Under the pieces are notes generated by a model, which saw only the letters and a list, made by a program, of their open reading frames with translations, was not told the DNA's origin and searched no databases. DNA of 20,640 nt from VFKI01 sp033762075 (lineage in GTDB: Bacteria > Pseudomonadota > Gammaproteobacteria > DSM-16500), in contig JANRLY010000007.1 in the NCBI GenBank assembly GCA_033762075.1, positions 1 to 20,640 on the forward strand. The letters are read 5' to 3'. The translations under genes and the position numbers were made by a program. This document shows positions 14,971-20,640 of the stretch, one piece after another. How positions within the stretch are numbered: the first letter of the stretch is position 1; the number at the start of each line of letters is the position of its first letter.

Positions 14971-16455
14971 ATGTCGATAATCATGCTGGTGACGGTCGTT
15001 TCTGTCATTCTACTAAGCTTGGCGGGGTTTATTTTTTTATTATTCAATAAAATACGCCAACAGCAGCAGCAATTACAGCGCCAATTGCAATCACAAGCGG
15101 AAGCTTACAGTTCGCAAGAAGTTGAAATAATGCGGCTGAAACAAGAGATCGTTGAGAAAAGTTTGATCGATCCTTTAACAGAATTGCCGGATCGCCAAGT
15201 CTTTGAAGATCGTTTGGCACTGACACTCTTGCAGAGTGAGCGATATCAACAAATTTTTTGCATCATGTCGATGGATATAGACCATTTTCACATTATCAAT
15301 GAAGCCTTAAGTTTAGAAGCCGGTGATCAAATTCTGCGTGCTGTTGCAAAACGGTTACAAGAATCTATTCGTCAAATTGATACGGTGAGCCGCATTGGCG
15401 GTAATGAATTTTTATTTCTTTTTCCACAAATTATGAAACCCGAAACGGCAGGGTATATTGCAAGACGTGTGTTGGATGATTTTGCGCGCCCATTTTATAT
15501 TGATGAGCAAGAAATCTATTTAACAGCAAGTCTTGGTATTGCTGTTTTTCCATTGGATGGAAAAGATGTTACAACCCTCATTCGAAATGCAAACAGTGCA
15601 TTACGTCAAGCAAAAACCCAAGGACGCAATAATTACCAATTTTATCGTCCAGAAATTCAAGCGCTTAGTAAGCGCGATTTAATTTTAGATGCTTCTCTTA
15701 GACAAGAATCTGTTTGTCAGGAATTTATTTTGTATTACCAACCTGAAGTTCATGCGGATACGCATCGCATAACATGCATGGTGACTTTACCTTACTGGCA
15801 ACACCCTGAGTTTGGCTTATTGCCTTTTAATGATTTTTCTCAGTTGGCGGAATTCTCTGGCAGAATTAATGCTATTGGAGAATGGCTCATTCGTATGGCA
15901 TGCCAGCAATTAGTGATTTGGCGTGAACATAAATTTTTTCCGAGTGCTATCTCAGTTCCGTTGTCGCTGAAACAACTTGAAAATCCACACTTTGTGCATA
16001 CTGTTGCTGCGATGTTACAAGAGTATCGTTTAGATCCTGAATCACTCATTTTTGCAATTACCAATACGATATTTAATACCAAAATTGAGCGCATCGAAAA
16101 AATGTTATCGATGTTGAAACATCTCGGCACGCGTTTGTCTATTAATAGTTTTGGCACAGGCAGTTTATCGTTACATTATTTGCGGCGTTTATCAGTGGAT
16201 ATTTTTCGCATTGATCCTTCTTTAGTGAAAGAAATGCTGAAGAGCCATGAAAGCGAATCTATCGTGCGTATGGTGGTTGCCTTGGCAAACAGTTTAAATG
16301 CAACGGCTGTTGCAGAAGGGGTTGAAAACCTCGATCAAAGAAATCTTTTGCTGAGTATGAACTGCAAAATGATGCAGGGACCTTTATTCGGTAAACCCAT
16401 GACAGCTCAAGAAGTCACAACGAAAACCATGCAAGAAATTGCTGAAAAAGCTTGA
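14971..16455 (+). CDS. Degenerate GGDEF-EAL membrane protein
   Basis: The 494-residue product has one N-terminal transmembrane segment (about residues 2-25), a Gln-rich coiled coil (about 30-60), a GGDEF-type domain (about 65-230) and an EAL-type domain (about 240-490). Such domains make and degrade cyclic di-GMP. Here the cyclase signature reads GGNEF (143-147), the EAL triplet is VTL (271-273), the LEITE position reads FAITN, and the DDFGTG motif reads NSFGTG (392-397). AEGVE and a RIDPSL segment remain. Loss of several metal and catalytic residues makes both enzymatic activities unlikely, so it may act by protein contact or nucleotide binding. ATG 14971 is preferred because GGGGG lies five bases upstream; ATG 14953 adds six residues without a ribosome-binding site. 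Confidence 0.92.
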   Translation: MSIIMLVTVVSVILLSLAGFIFLLFNKIRQQQQQLQRQLQSQAEAYSSQEVEIMRLKQEIVEKSLIDPLTELPDRQVFEDRLALTLLQSERYQQIFCIMSMDIDHFHIINEALSLEAGDQILRAVAKRLQESIRQIDTVSRIGGNEFLFLFPQIMKPETAGYIARRVLDDFARPFYIDEQEIYLTASLGIAVFPLDGKDVTTLIRNANSALRQAKTQGRNNYQFYRPEIQALSKRDLILDASLRQESVCQEFILYYQPEVHADTHRITCMVTLPYWQHPEFGLLPFNDFSQLAEFSGRINAIGEWLIRMACQQLVIWREHKFFPSAISVPLSLKQLENPHFVHTVAAMLQEYRLDPESLIFAITNTIFNTKIERIEKMLSMLKHLGTRLSINSFGTGSLSLHYLRRLSVDIFRIDPSLVKEMLKSHESESIVRMVVALANSLNATAVAEGVENLDQRNLLLSMNCKMMQGPLFGKPMTAQEVTTKTMQEIAEKA

Positions 16456-16468
16456 TGAATATGTTATA

Positions 16469-16498
16469 TCTCTTGGTCGGTTTGTTCTATCCAAGAGA
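16469..16498 (+). promoter_or_regulatory. Hairpin masking the tolB ribosome-binding site
   Basis: TCTCTTGG (16469-16476) and CCAAGAGA (16491-16498) are a perfect 8-bp inverted repeat around a 14-base loop. The right arm contains AAGAGAG, the only good Shine-Dalgarno sequence for tolB (ATG 16507). Folding would hide it, so translation could depend on ribosomes arriving from the upstream gene, on temperature, or on a ligand. The pairing is seen; regulation is inferred. Confidence 0.5.
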
Positions 16499-16506
16499 GT
16501 TTCTTT

Positions 16507-17820
16507 ATGAAGAAATTACAACAGGGAATTGTGTTTATATGGGTATTATTATCGATTTTAATGCCCGGCATGGCGCAAGCTATGCTCCATATGGAATTAA
16601 CGAAAGGCGTCTCAGGCGCTATACCGATCGCAATTCCTAACTTCATCGTTCAAGGCCAATCCCCCTCAGAAAATATCGCTGCAGTGATACGTAACGATTT
16701 GCAAAATAGCGGTCGTTTTACCATTCAAGGGGGGGATACCTTACAGTCGGGGCAATCGGCTGATCGTTATCGTAGCGTGGGCGCGGAAGCCTATGTGGAA
16801 GGTAAAATCAGAGAAGTTTCTCCTAATCGTTACGAAGTCACGTTCCAATTACGTGATACTTGGCTCGATAAAAAGCCTTCCCAGCAAAATCATGCATTAT
16901 TGAGTAAAACCTTAACGGTGTCAGCAGGCTCTTTACGTCCTTTAGCGCATCATATAAGTGATTTAGTCTATGAAAAATTAACGGGTGTGCGCGGTGTTTT
17001 CTCAACCCGTCTGGCTTATATTGTTGTGCAAAGACCAGCGGGTGAGCGTCCTCGCTATATCCTCGAGGTCTCAGATCAAGATGGTTACAATCCTAAGCCC
17101 TTATTAAATTCGACAGACCCAATTATGTCGCCGGCGTGGTCGCCTGATGGTCGTCGCGTGGCTTATGTTTCCTTCGAAAACAAGCGTGCTGCTATTTATA
17201 TCGAGACTGTTGCGACAGGTGCACGTCAGCGCGTCAGTGCTTTCCCAGGGATTAATGGCGCACCAGCTTGGTCACCTGATGGAAGAAAGCTCGCTTTAGT
17301 GTTATCGCATACAGGTTCGCCTAATATTTTTATCATGGATTTGGGGTCGCGCAAATTAAAACAGATTACACATGATTGGTCGATTAATACTGAGCCCTCT
17401 TTTACGCCTGATGGTCGTTCGATTATTTTCACGTCTAATCGCAGTGGTGGCCCACAGATTTATCAAGCTAATCTTGCGACAGGGGCGGTCAATCGCATTA
17501 CTTACAATGGTAATTACAATGCGAGGGCTTCAATGACGCCTGATGGTCGTCGTTTAGTCACATTGAACCGGACTTCTGGGTTATTTAATATTGCGATTCT
17601 CGACTTAGATAGCGGTGTCTTTAGGATTTTAACGGACTCAACGGGTGTCGATAACGAATCCCCTAGTATTGCACCGAACGGCAGTATGGTATTGTATGGG
17701 ACTTTGTACGGCGGGCAGAGCGTGCTCGCAATGGCATCCTCTGACGGAAACATCCAAATCCGGTTGCCGGTACGAAATGGCGAAGTTCAAGATCCCGCAT
17801 GGTCGCCGTGGCTTTCTTGA
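16507..17820 (+). CDS. tolB: Tol-Pal system periplasmic protein TolB
   Basis: The 437-residue product is TolB at normal length. A signal peptide (residues 1-25, hydrophobic core IVFIWVLLSIL, cleavage after AQA) exports it to the periplasm. The N-terminal domain (about 26-165) is followed by a beta-propeller with repeats carrying the SPDGR motif: PAWSPDGRRVAYV, PAWSPDGRKLALV, PSFTPDGRSIIFT, ASMTPDGRRLVTL, PSIAPNGSMVLYG, and the closing PAWSPWLS at the C-terminus. TolB binds Pal and TolA alternately and helps relocate Pal to the division site. AAGAGAG lies about seven bases before the ATG, inside a predicted hairpin. It is separated from tolA by two unrelated genes. pal follows after 37 bases. 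Confidence 0.97.
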   Translation: MKKLQQGIVFIWVLLSILMPGMAQAMLHMELTKGVSGAIPIAIPNFIVQGQSPSENIAAVIRNDLQNSGRFTIQGGDTLQSGQSADRYRSVGAEAYVEGKIREVSPNRYEVTFQLRDTWLDKKPSQQNHALLSKTLTVSAGSLRPLAHHISDLVYEKLTGVRGVFSTRLAYIVVQRPAGERPRYILEVSDQDGYNPKPLLNSTDPIMSPAWSPDGRRVAYVSFENKRAAIYIETVATGARQRVSAFPGINGAPAWSPDGRKLALVLSHTGSPNIFIMDLGSRKLKQITHDWSINTEPSFTPDGRSIIFTSNRSGGPQIYQANLATGAVNRITYNGNYNARASMTPDGRRLVTLNRTSGLFNIAILDLDSGVFRILTDSTGVDNESPSIAPNGSMVLYGTLYGGQSVLAMASSDGNIQIRLPVRNGEVQDPAWSPWLS

Positions 17821-17857
17821 CGCTCAATGATTATTTAAAACGTGATAAGGAGTTTTT

Positions 17858-18382
17858 ATGAATCTCAAAAAATTAATGCAAATCATGGTTGTGTGTGGTG
17901 GTGTGGCAGCATTGAGCGCTTGTTCGCATTTACAACATAATGGTCAATCAGCCAATGGCGACGATACCTCGGGAAGTGTACAAGCGTCTGGTGCAGGCGA
18001 TGGGGACAGTATCTCTGATAACGACAATGCAGGTTCACAATCTGCTTCAGCGAAACGCATCTATTATTTCTCTTTTGACAAGAGTGATATCCGCCCGCAA
18101 GATAAATCAGCAATTCTTGCGAATGCTAACTATCTCGTCAACCATCCAAACTCACGTATCATCCTTGAAGGCCATACTGATCCGCGTGGCAGCCGTGAAT
18201 ACAATGTCGCTCTTGGCGAACGTCGTGCCAATGCAGTCTTCGATCTGTTAAAATCACGCGGCGTGAATGCAAATCAAGTACGTGTTGTGAGCTATGGTCA
18301 AGAAAAGCTTGCAGCCCCAGGCCGCACCGAACAAGACTACCAACTTGATCGACGCGCCGTTATTGTTATAGCTGAGAAATAA
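17858..18382 (+). CDS. pal: Peptidoglycan-associated lipoprotein Pal
   Basis: The 174-residue product is Pal, an outer-membrane lipoprotein gripping peptidoglycan. The signal peptide ends in the lipobox LSAC, with the lipidated Cys at residue 22. A flexible Gly/Ser/Asp-rich linker (about 25-62) precedes an OmpA-like domain. YYFSFDKSDIRPQDKSAI, IILEGHTDPRGSREYN and ALGERRANAVFDLLKSRGV are the diaminopimelate-binding core motifs, and VVSYGQEKLAAPG is the conserved end. AAGGAG sits five bases before the ATG, a strong ribosome-binding site in keeping with abundant expression. It partners TolB, and cpoB begins one base after its stop. Confidence 0.97.
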   Translation: MNLKKLMQIMVVCGGVAALSACSHLQHNGQSANGDDTSGSVQASGAGDGDSISDNDNAGSQSASAKRIYYFSFDKSDIRPQDKSAILANANYLVNHPNSRIILEGHTDPRGSREYNVALGERRANAVFDLLKSRGVNANQVRVVSYGQEKLAAPGRTEQDYQLDRRAVIVIAEK

Positions 18383-18383
18383 T

Positions 18384-19427
18384 ATGTTGACGTTATCTTC
18401 TGTTAAAAAATTCGCTTTAAGCGGCCTCTTTCTCTTTTGTATCAGTGGCGCTTATGCGTACGAAGCCCCTGTGTATGATGTCGATCATTACCCACCTAAT
18501 TTTGGGGATCGTGCAGATGCAGGGAATTCTGCCGCACCGAAAGCACAAGCTTCGACAGAAGAATCACAACCGACAACAACACAATCAACAACAGCATCGT
18601 CAGCCGAGGGGACCTCTTCTGCTGACGATGAAAATGACGAAGATGTTGCGCCATCAACTTCATCATCAAGTGCGGATGACACTTCTTCTTTGAGCAGTGA
18701 TCAGCGCTTATCTCGCGTTGAGCAGCAAGTTAATAATTTGCAAGATGCTAAAACCAAGATCGATACTTTACAAACTGAAATTCAAACGTTGCGTGGACAA
18801 GTTGAAGAGCTTTCGCACAATTTACAACAATTACAAACACAACAACGCACTATGTACATGGACATTGATAAACGCCTTTCAACACCGAAACCAGAGAGCG
18901 TTTCTTCTCAAACAGTTCCAGTGCCGACTATGCCATCTCCAGTGAAAAAAGGGCTATTTATTCGCAAAACACCGGTGACTACAAAGCCTGCTGCAAGTGT
19001 TGTGGCACAACAACCCGCAAAAATGTCTCAGCCGAATGTTGCCGAAGAACAGCAAACGTACCAAGTTGCTTACGATTTAATTAAAGAAGCAAAATACGAT
19101 CAAGCGATCGCAGCATTGCAAAAAATGTTAAGCAAATATCCTTCTGGACAATTCGCTGCAAATGCGCATTATTGGTTGGGTGAATTGTATGGTTTACAAG
19201 GTAAAAACGAACAATCTGCTAATGAATTTTCAACAGTCATAAAACAATATCCTGACAGCCCAAAAATAGCAGACGCGCAACTCAAACTTGGATTAAGTTA
19301 CGCTGCTCAACAAAAATGGGGCGCTGCGCGCATTGCCTTTAAAAAAGTGATTGATCATTACCCTGGTACTGCGTCATCCCGTCTTGCGTCTCAGCAGTTG
19401 AAGCAAATCAAATTAGCAGGTCATTAA
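18384..19427 (+). CDS. cpoB: Cell division coordinator CpoB (YbgF)
   Basis: The 347-residue product has a signal peptide (residues 1-25, cleavage after AYA), a low-complexity Ser/Thr/Asp/Glu-rich segment (about 45-105), a coiled coil (about 107-165, RLSRVEQQVNNLQDAKTKID) that in relatives trimerises, a second Pro/Thr-rich linker (about 170-215), and C-terminal TPR repeats (QTYQVAYDLIKEAKYDQAI, HYWLGELYGLQGKNEQSA, KLGLSYAAQQKWGAARIAF). CpoB is periplasmic and links Tol-Pal action to septal peptidoglycan synthesis by PBP1B in Escherichia coli. It is about 80 residues longer than the Escherichia coli protein, mainly through the acidic Ser/Thr-rich insert. The ribosome-binding site is weak, so coupling to pal one base upstream is likely. 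Confidence 0.93.
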   Translation: MLTLSSVKKFALSGLFLFCISGAYAYEAPVYDVDHYPPNFGDRADAGNSAAPKAQASTEESQPTTTQSTTASSAEGTSSADDENDEDVAPSTSSSSADDTSSLSSDQRLSRVEQQVNNLQDAKTKIDTLQTEIQTLRGQVEELSHNLQQLQTQQRTMYMDIDKRLSTPKPESVSSQTVPVPTMPSPVKKGLFIRKTPVTTKPAASVVAQQPAKMSQPNVAEEQQTYQVAYDLIKEAKYDQAIAALQKMLSKYPSGQFAANAHYWLGELYGLQGKNEQSANEFSTVIKQYPDSPKIADAQLKLGLSYAAQQKWGAARIAFKKVIDHYPGTASSRLASQQLKQIKLAGH

Positions 19428-19460
19428 TTTCAATCAGTTCATTCACGAGGTAATCACTAT

Positions 19461-19575
19461 GCGTTTATAGTTTGGATGATTTTTGGTAAAAATTTGATGA
19501 AAAAGCGCAGCGTACATTTTAGTACATAAGCATTTTGAAGAAAATTTTCGCCAAAAAGGGTCAAACGATAAACGC
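19461..19575. repeat. 115-bp imperfect palindromic element between cpoB and queE
   Basis: The 161-bp gap contains no gene but one large inverted repeat. The outer ends GCGTTTAT (19461-19468) and ATAAACGC (19568-19575) match exactly. GTTTG pairs with CAAAC, TTTTTGG with CCAAAAA, AAAATTT with AAATTTT, and the centre is GTACATTTTAGTAC. Overall about three quarters of positions pair, with one single-base gap. The arms share A/T-rich GAAAATTTTCG character with the element at 8-107. This could be a MITE-like dispersed repeat or a terminator; no coding capacity or transposase is seen. Confidence 0.65.
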
Positions 19576-19588
19576 CTTGAACAGAATC

Positions 19589-20242
19589 ATGAATAATTAT
19601 GTGAATCGTTTACGCATCACTGAAATCTTTTTTTCTCTGCAAGGTGAAACACGTACCGTTGGATTGCCAACAATCTTTATTCGTTTAACAGGGTGTCCTC
19701 TGCGCTGTACGTATTGCGATACAGCTTATGCTTTTCAAGGCGGAGAGTGGCACGCTTTCGATCAAATTTTTCAGCGTATCGCGCAATATAAAGCACGTCA
19801 CATCACAGTGACTGGGGGTGAGCCTTTAGCCCAACCAGCTTGCATTCCACTGCTTCAGCGGCTTTGTGATGCGGGCTATGCGGTGTCTCTCGAGACAAGC
19901 GGTGCGCTCGATATTTCTGCGGTCGATACGCGCGTGATGCGTGTACTTGACATTAAAACACCAGGCTCGAAAGAGTCTGATAAAAATCTTTTCAGCAATA
20001 TGGTGCACTTAACGTCCCACGACCAAATAAAGTTTGTCATTTGTGATCGCGCGGATTATGACTGGGCCAAAGACATTATGGGTCAATATGATTTGCTGAA
20101 TCGATGCGAAATCTTATTTTCACCAAGTTGGGGCGTGTTACCTGCGGGGGATTTAGCTGATTGGATTGTCGTTGACCAATTGCCGGTACGGCTGCAGGTT
20201 CAATTACATAAATATTTATGGGGAGACGTTCGCGGACGTTGA
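19589..20242 (+). CDS. queE: 7-carboxy-7-deazaguanine synthase QueE
   Basis: The 217-residue product is a radical SAM enzyme converting 6-carboxytetrahydropterin to 7-carboxy-7-deazaguanine in the queuosine/preQ0 pathway. The iron-sulfur cluster motif is TGCPLRCTYCDT (CxxxCxxC, about residues 33-44). It is preceded by the substrate-side segment EIFFSLQGETRTVGLPT and followed by the SAM-binding TVTGGEPLAQP (about 71-81). LETSGALDIS and LDIKTPGS are further conserved blocks. The ATG at 19589 is preferred; an open frame reaching back to 19535 runs into the palindromic repeat and is unrelated to the family. No strong ribosome-binding site precedes this ATG, so the exact start is less certain than the identity. 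Confidence 0.93.
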   Translation: MNNYVNRLRITEIFFSLQGETRTVGLPTIFIRLTGCPLRCTYCDTAYAFQGGEWHAFDQIFQRIAQYKARHITVTGGEPLAQPACIPLLQRLCDAGYAVSLETSGALDISAVDTRVMRVLDIKTPGSKESDKNLFSNMVHLTSHDQIKFVICDRADYDWAKDIMGQYDLLNRCEILFSPSWGVLPAGDLADWIVVDQLPVRLQVQLHKYLWGDVRGR

Positions 20243-20266
20243 TATTTTCGTAAGATTCTGTATGAT
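20239..20266 (+). promoter_or_regulatory. Predicted sigma-70 promoter of tRNA-Lys
   Basis: TTGATA (20239-20244) and TATGAT (20261-20266) are 16 bases apart, close to consensus, beginning at the queE stop. Transcription from about 20273 would give a leader of roughly 77 bases holding GGTGGTCACCACC (20277-20289) and an imperfect C/T-rich versus G/A-rich stem (20298-20322). The latter lacks a T tract, so it is more likely a processing structure or repeat than a terminator for queE. Confidence 0.6.
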
Positions 20267-20349
20267 TGTCGCCTCTGGTGGTCACCACCCCGCTCCGTCT
20301 CTCCCATGCCAAGGGGAAGAGAGGCAAAGGTAAAATCTATTTATCTATT

Positions 20350-20425
20350 GGGTCGTTAGCTCAGTCGGTAGAGCAGCAGGCTTTTAACCTGTTGGTCCTG
20401 CGTTCGAATCGCAGACGACCCACCA
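20350..20425 (+). tRNA. tRNA-Lys (anticodon UUU)
   Basis: The 76-base cloverleaf is complete. The acceptor stem GGGTCGT pairs with ACGACCC, the D arm TAGCTCAGTCGGTAGAGC is standard, the anticodon loop CTTTTAA carries TTT, the T arm has GTTCGAATC, and the encoded CCA ends at 20425. Sequence identity to the Escherichia coli lysine tRNA pattern is evident. It decodes AAA and AAG. An insertion sequence end lies nine bases beyond its 3' end. Confidence 0.97.
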
Positions 20426-20434
20426 TCTTTCAAC

Positions 20435-20564
20435 GGGTCTTTCCCATTTCCGGGGGCACTCACCTAAGAACACAACACTCTAACTCGTAACCGATAATTG
20501 GGTCTTTCCCATTTCCGGGGGCACTCACCTAAGAACACAACACTCTAACTCGTAACCGATAATT
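20435..20564. repeat. Perfect 65-bp tandem duplication of an ISL3-type element end
   Basis: Positions 20435-20499 and 20500-20564 are identical, 65 bases each, beginning GGGTCTTTCCCATTTCCGGG and ending ACCGATAATT. Each unit consists of the IS terminal inverted-repeat region plus the reverse complement of the last 11 transposase codons and the stop. The second unit runs on into the transposase gene, while the first is cut off at AATT. This is what one copy of an IS inserted into another copy near its end would leave, though slippage or an assembly error could also give it. Confidence 0.85.
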
Positions 20565-20640
20565 TTCAAAGCTTCTAAAACCATATGCTCGTCGTTGTAT
20601 CAACTTCATCTTGCGATGAAACCCTTCTGTTATCCCATTG
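20529..20640 (-). CDS. ISL3-family transposase, C-terminal fragment (truncated by window edge)
   Basis: Reading the minus strand to the TAG at 20529-20531 gives the last 36 codons of a transposase. TEGFHRKMKLIQRRAYGF followed by SFENYRLRV matches the highly conserved C-terminal block of DDE_Tnp_ISL3 transposases. The Glu in TEGF is the expected third acidic residue of the DDE triad. The rest of the gene, including the start, lies beyond position 20640. The frame is open to the edge, so nothing here shows it to be broken. Confidence 0.85.
   Translation of the reverse strand, partial: NGITEGFHRKMKLIQRRAYGFRSFENYRLRVRVLCS

Larger units (their letters stand above)
20435..20640 (-). mobile_element. 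ISL3-family insertion sequence, end only, continuing past the window
   Basis: The element starts nine bases after tRNA-Lys with GGGTCTTTCCC, resembling the GG-TCTT start typical of ISL3-family terminal repeats, and contains the end of a minus-strand transposase gene. The other end lies outside the window, so integrity and target duplication (8 bp in this family) cannot be judged. The first 65 bases are probably a remnant of an older copy. Confidence 0.75.

Noticed and set aside
15397..15411. Active diguanylate cyclase site
   Set aside because: The motif reads GGNEF, lacking the metal-binding Asp of GGDEF, and the EAL domain is degenerate too.
18445..18945. Overlapping open frames inside cpoB, rich in His/Gln/Arg, and similar ones inside pal
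   Set aside because: They are out-of-frame readings of low-complexity or well-identified coding sequence with no ribosome-binding sites.
19535..19588. N-terminal extension of QueE from a TTG
   Set aside because: It lies within the palindromic repeat and encodes residues not found in the family.
20290..20330. Rho-independent terminator after queE
   Set aside because: The C/T- and G/A-rich arms pair only with bulges and no T tract follows; it also lies downstream of the predicted tRNA promoter.
20435..20564. Possible CRISPR-like or satellite repeat from the two identical 65-bp units
   Set aside because: There are only two units with no spacer between them, and both encode an ISL3 transposase C-terminus and terminal repeat, so an IS duplication explains them.

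Overview
The window looks like chromosomal DNA of a gammaproteobacterium of the order Legionellales (Coxiella/Legionella-like, possibly a host-associated or amoeba-associated member). Three things point there: moderately low G+C, housekeeping genes of gammaproteobacterial type in dense overlapping operons, and interspersed genes with eukaryote-like modules (an F-box-like plus ankyrin-like protein and a separate ankyrin protein). The order-level assignment is inference; no 16S gene or unique marker is present.

Layout. 1-137 holds part of a large palindromic repeat. 138-3690 is an accessory block: an orphan protein with two hydrophobic segments and a WrbA-type quinone reductase on the minus strand, an F-box/ankyrin-like protein on the plus strand, and a highly charged orphan on the minus strand. 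3892-7321 is a housekeeping run: FmdB-type zinc ribbon, DUF502 membrane protein, aspS and yebC. 7399-12055 is the Holliday-junction set ruvC, ruvA, ruvB, but between ruvC and ruvA sit an ankyrin-repeat gene, a terminator, and an RHH antitoxin/MazF toxin pair whose toxin stop codon overlaps the ruvA start. 12052-19427 is the Tol-Pal envelope system: tolQ, tolR, tolA, a large palindromic terminator-like repeat, a nucleoside phosphorylase, a degenerate GGDEF-EAL protein, then tolB, pal and cpoB. A 115-bp imperfect palindrome precedes queE (queuosine biosynthesis). The window ends with tRNA-Lys(UUU) and the end of an ISL3-family insertion sequence whose terminal 65 bp is perfectly duplicated in tandem.

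How the parts work together. RuvA and RuvB form the branch-migration motor and RuvC resolves the junction. TolQ-TolR-TolA energise the envelope, with periplasmic TolB, lipoprotein Pal and CpoB as partners. The zinc ribbon, DUF502, aspS and yebC genes are joined by short spacers or overlaps and are probably cotranscribed. ruvA, ruvB, tolQ, tolR and tolA are joined by stop/start overlaps, so the toxin-antitoxin promoter and its palindromic operators may drive the whole downstream chain.

Most worth a second look: the F-box/ankyrin candidate effector, the toxin-antitoxin and ankyrin insertion into the ruv operon with ruvA coupled to the toxin gene, the tolB ribosome-binding-site hairpin, the catalytically dead GGDEF-EAL protein inside the tol cluster, and the apparently nested ISL3 insertion beside tRNA-Lys. 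No clearly new multi-gene defence or secretion system is visible. All family assignments come from reading motifs by eye, without database searches.
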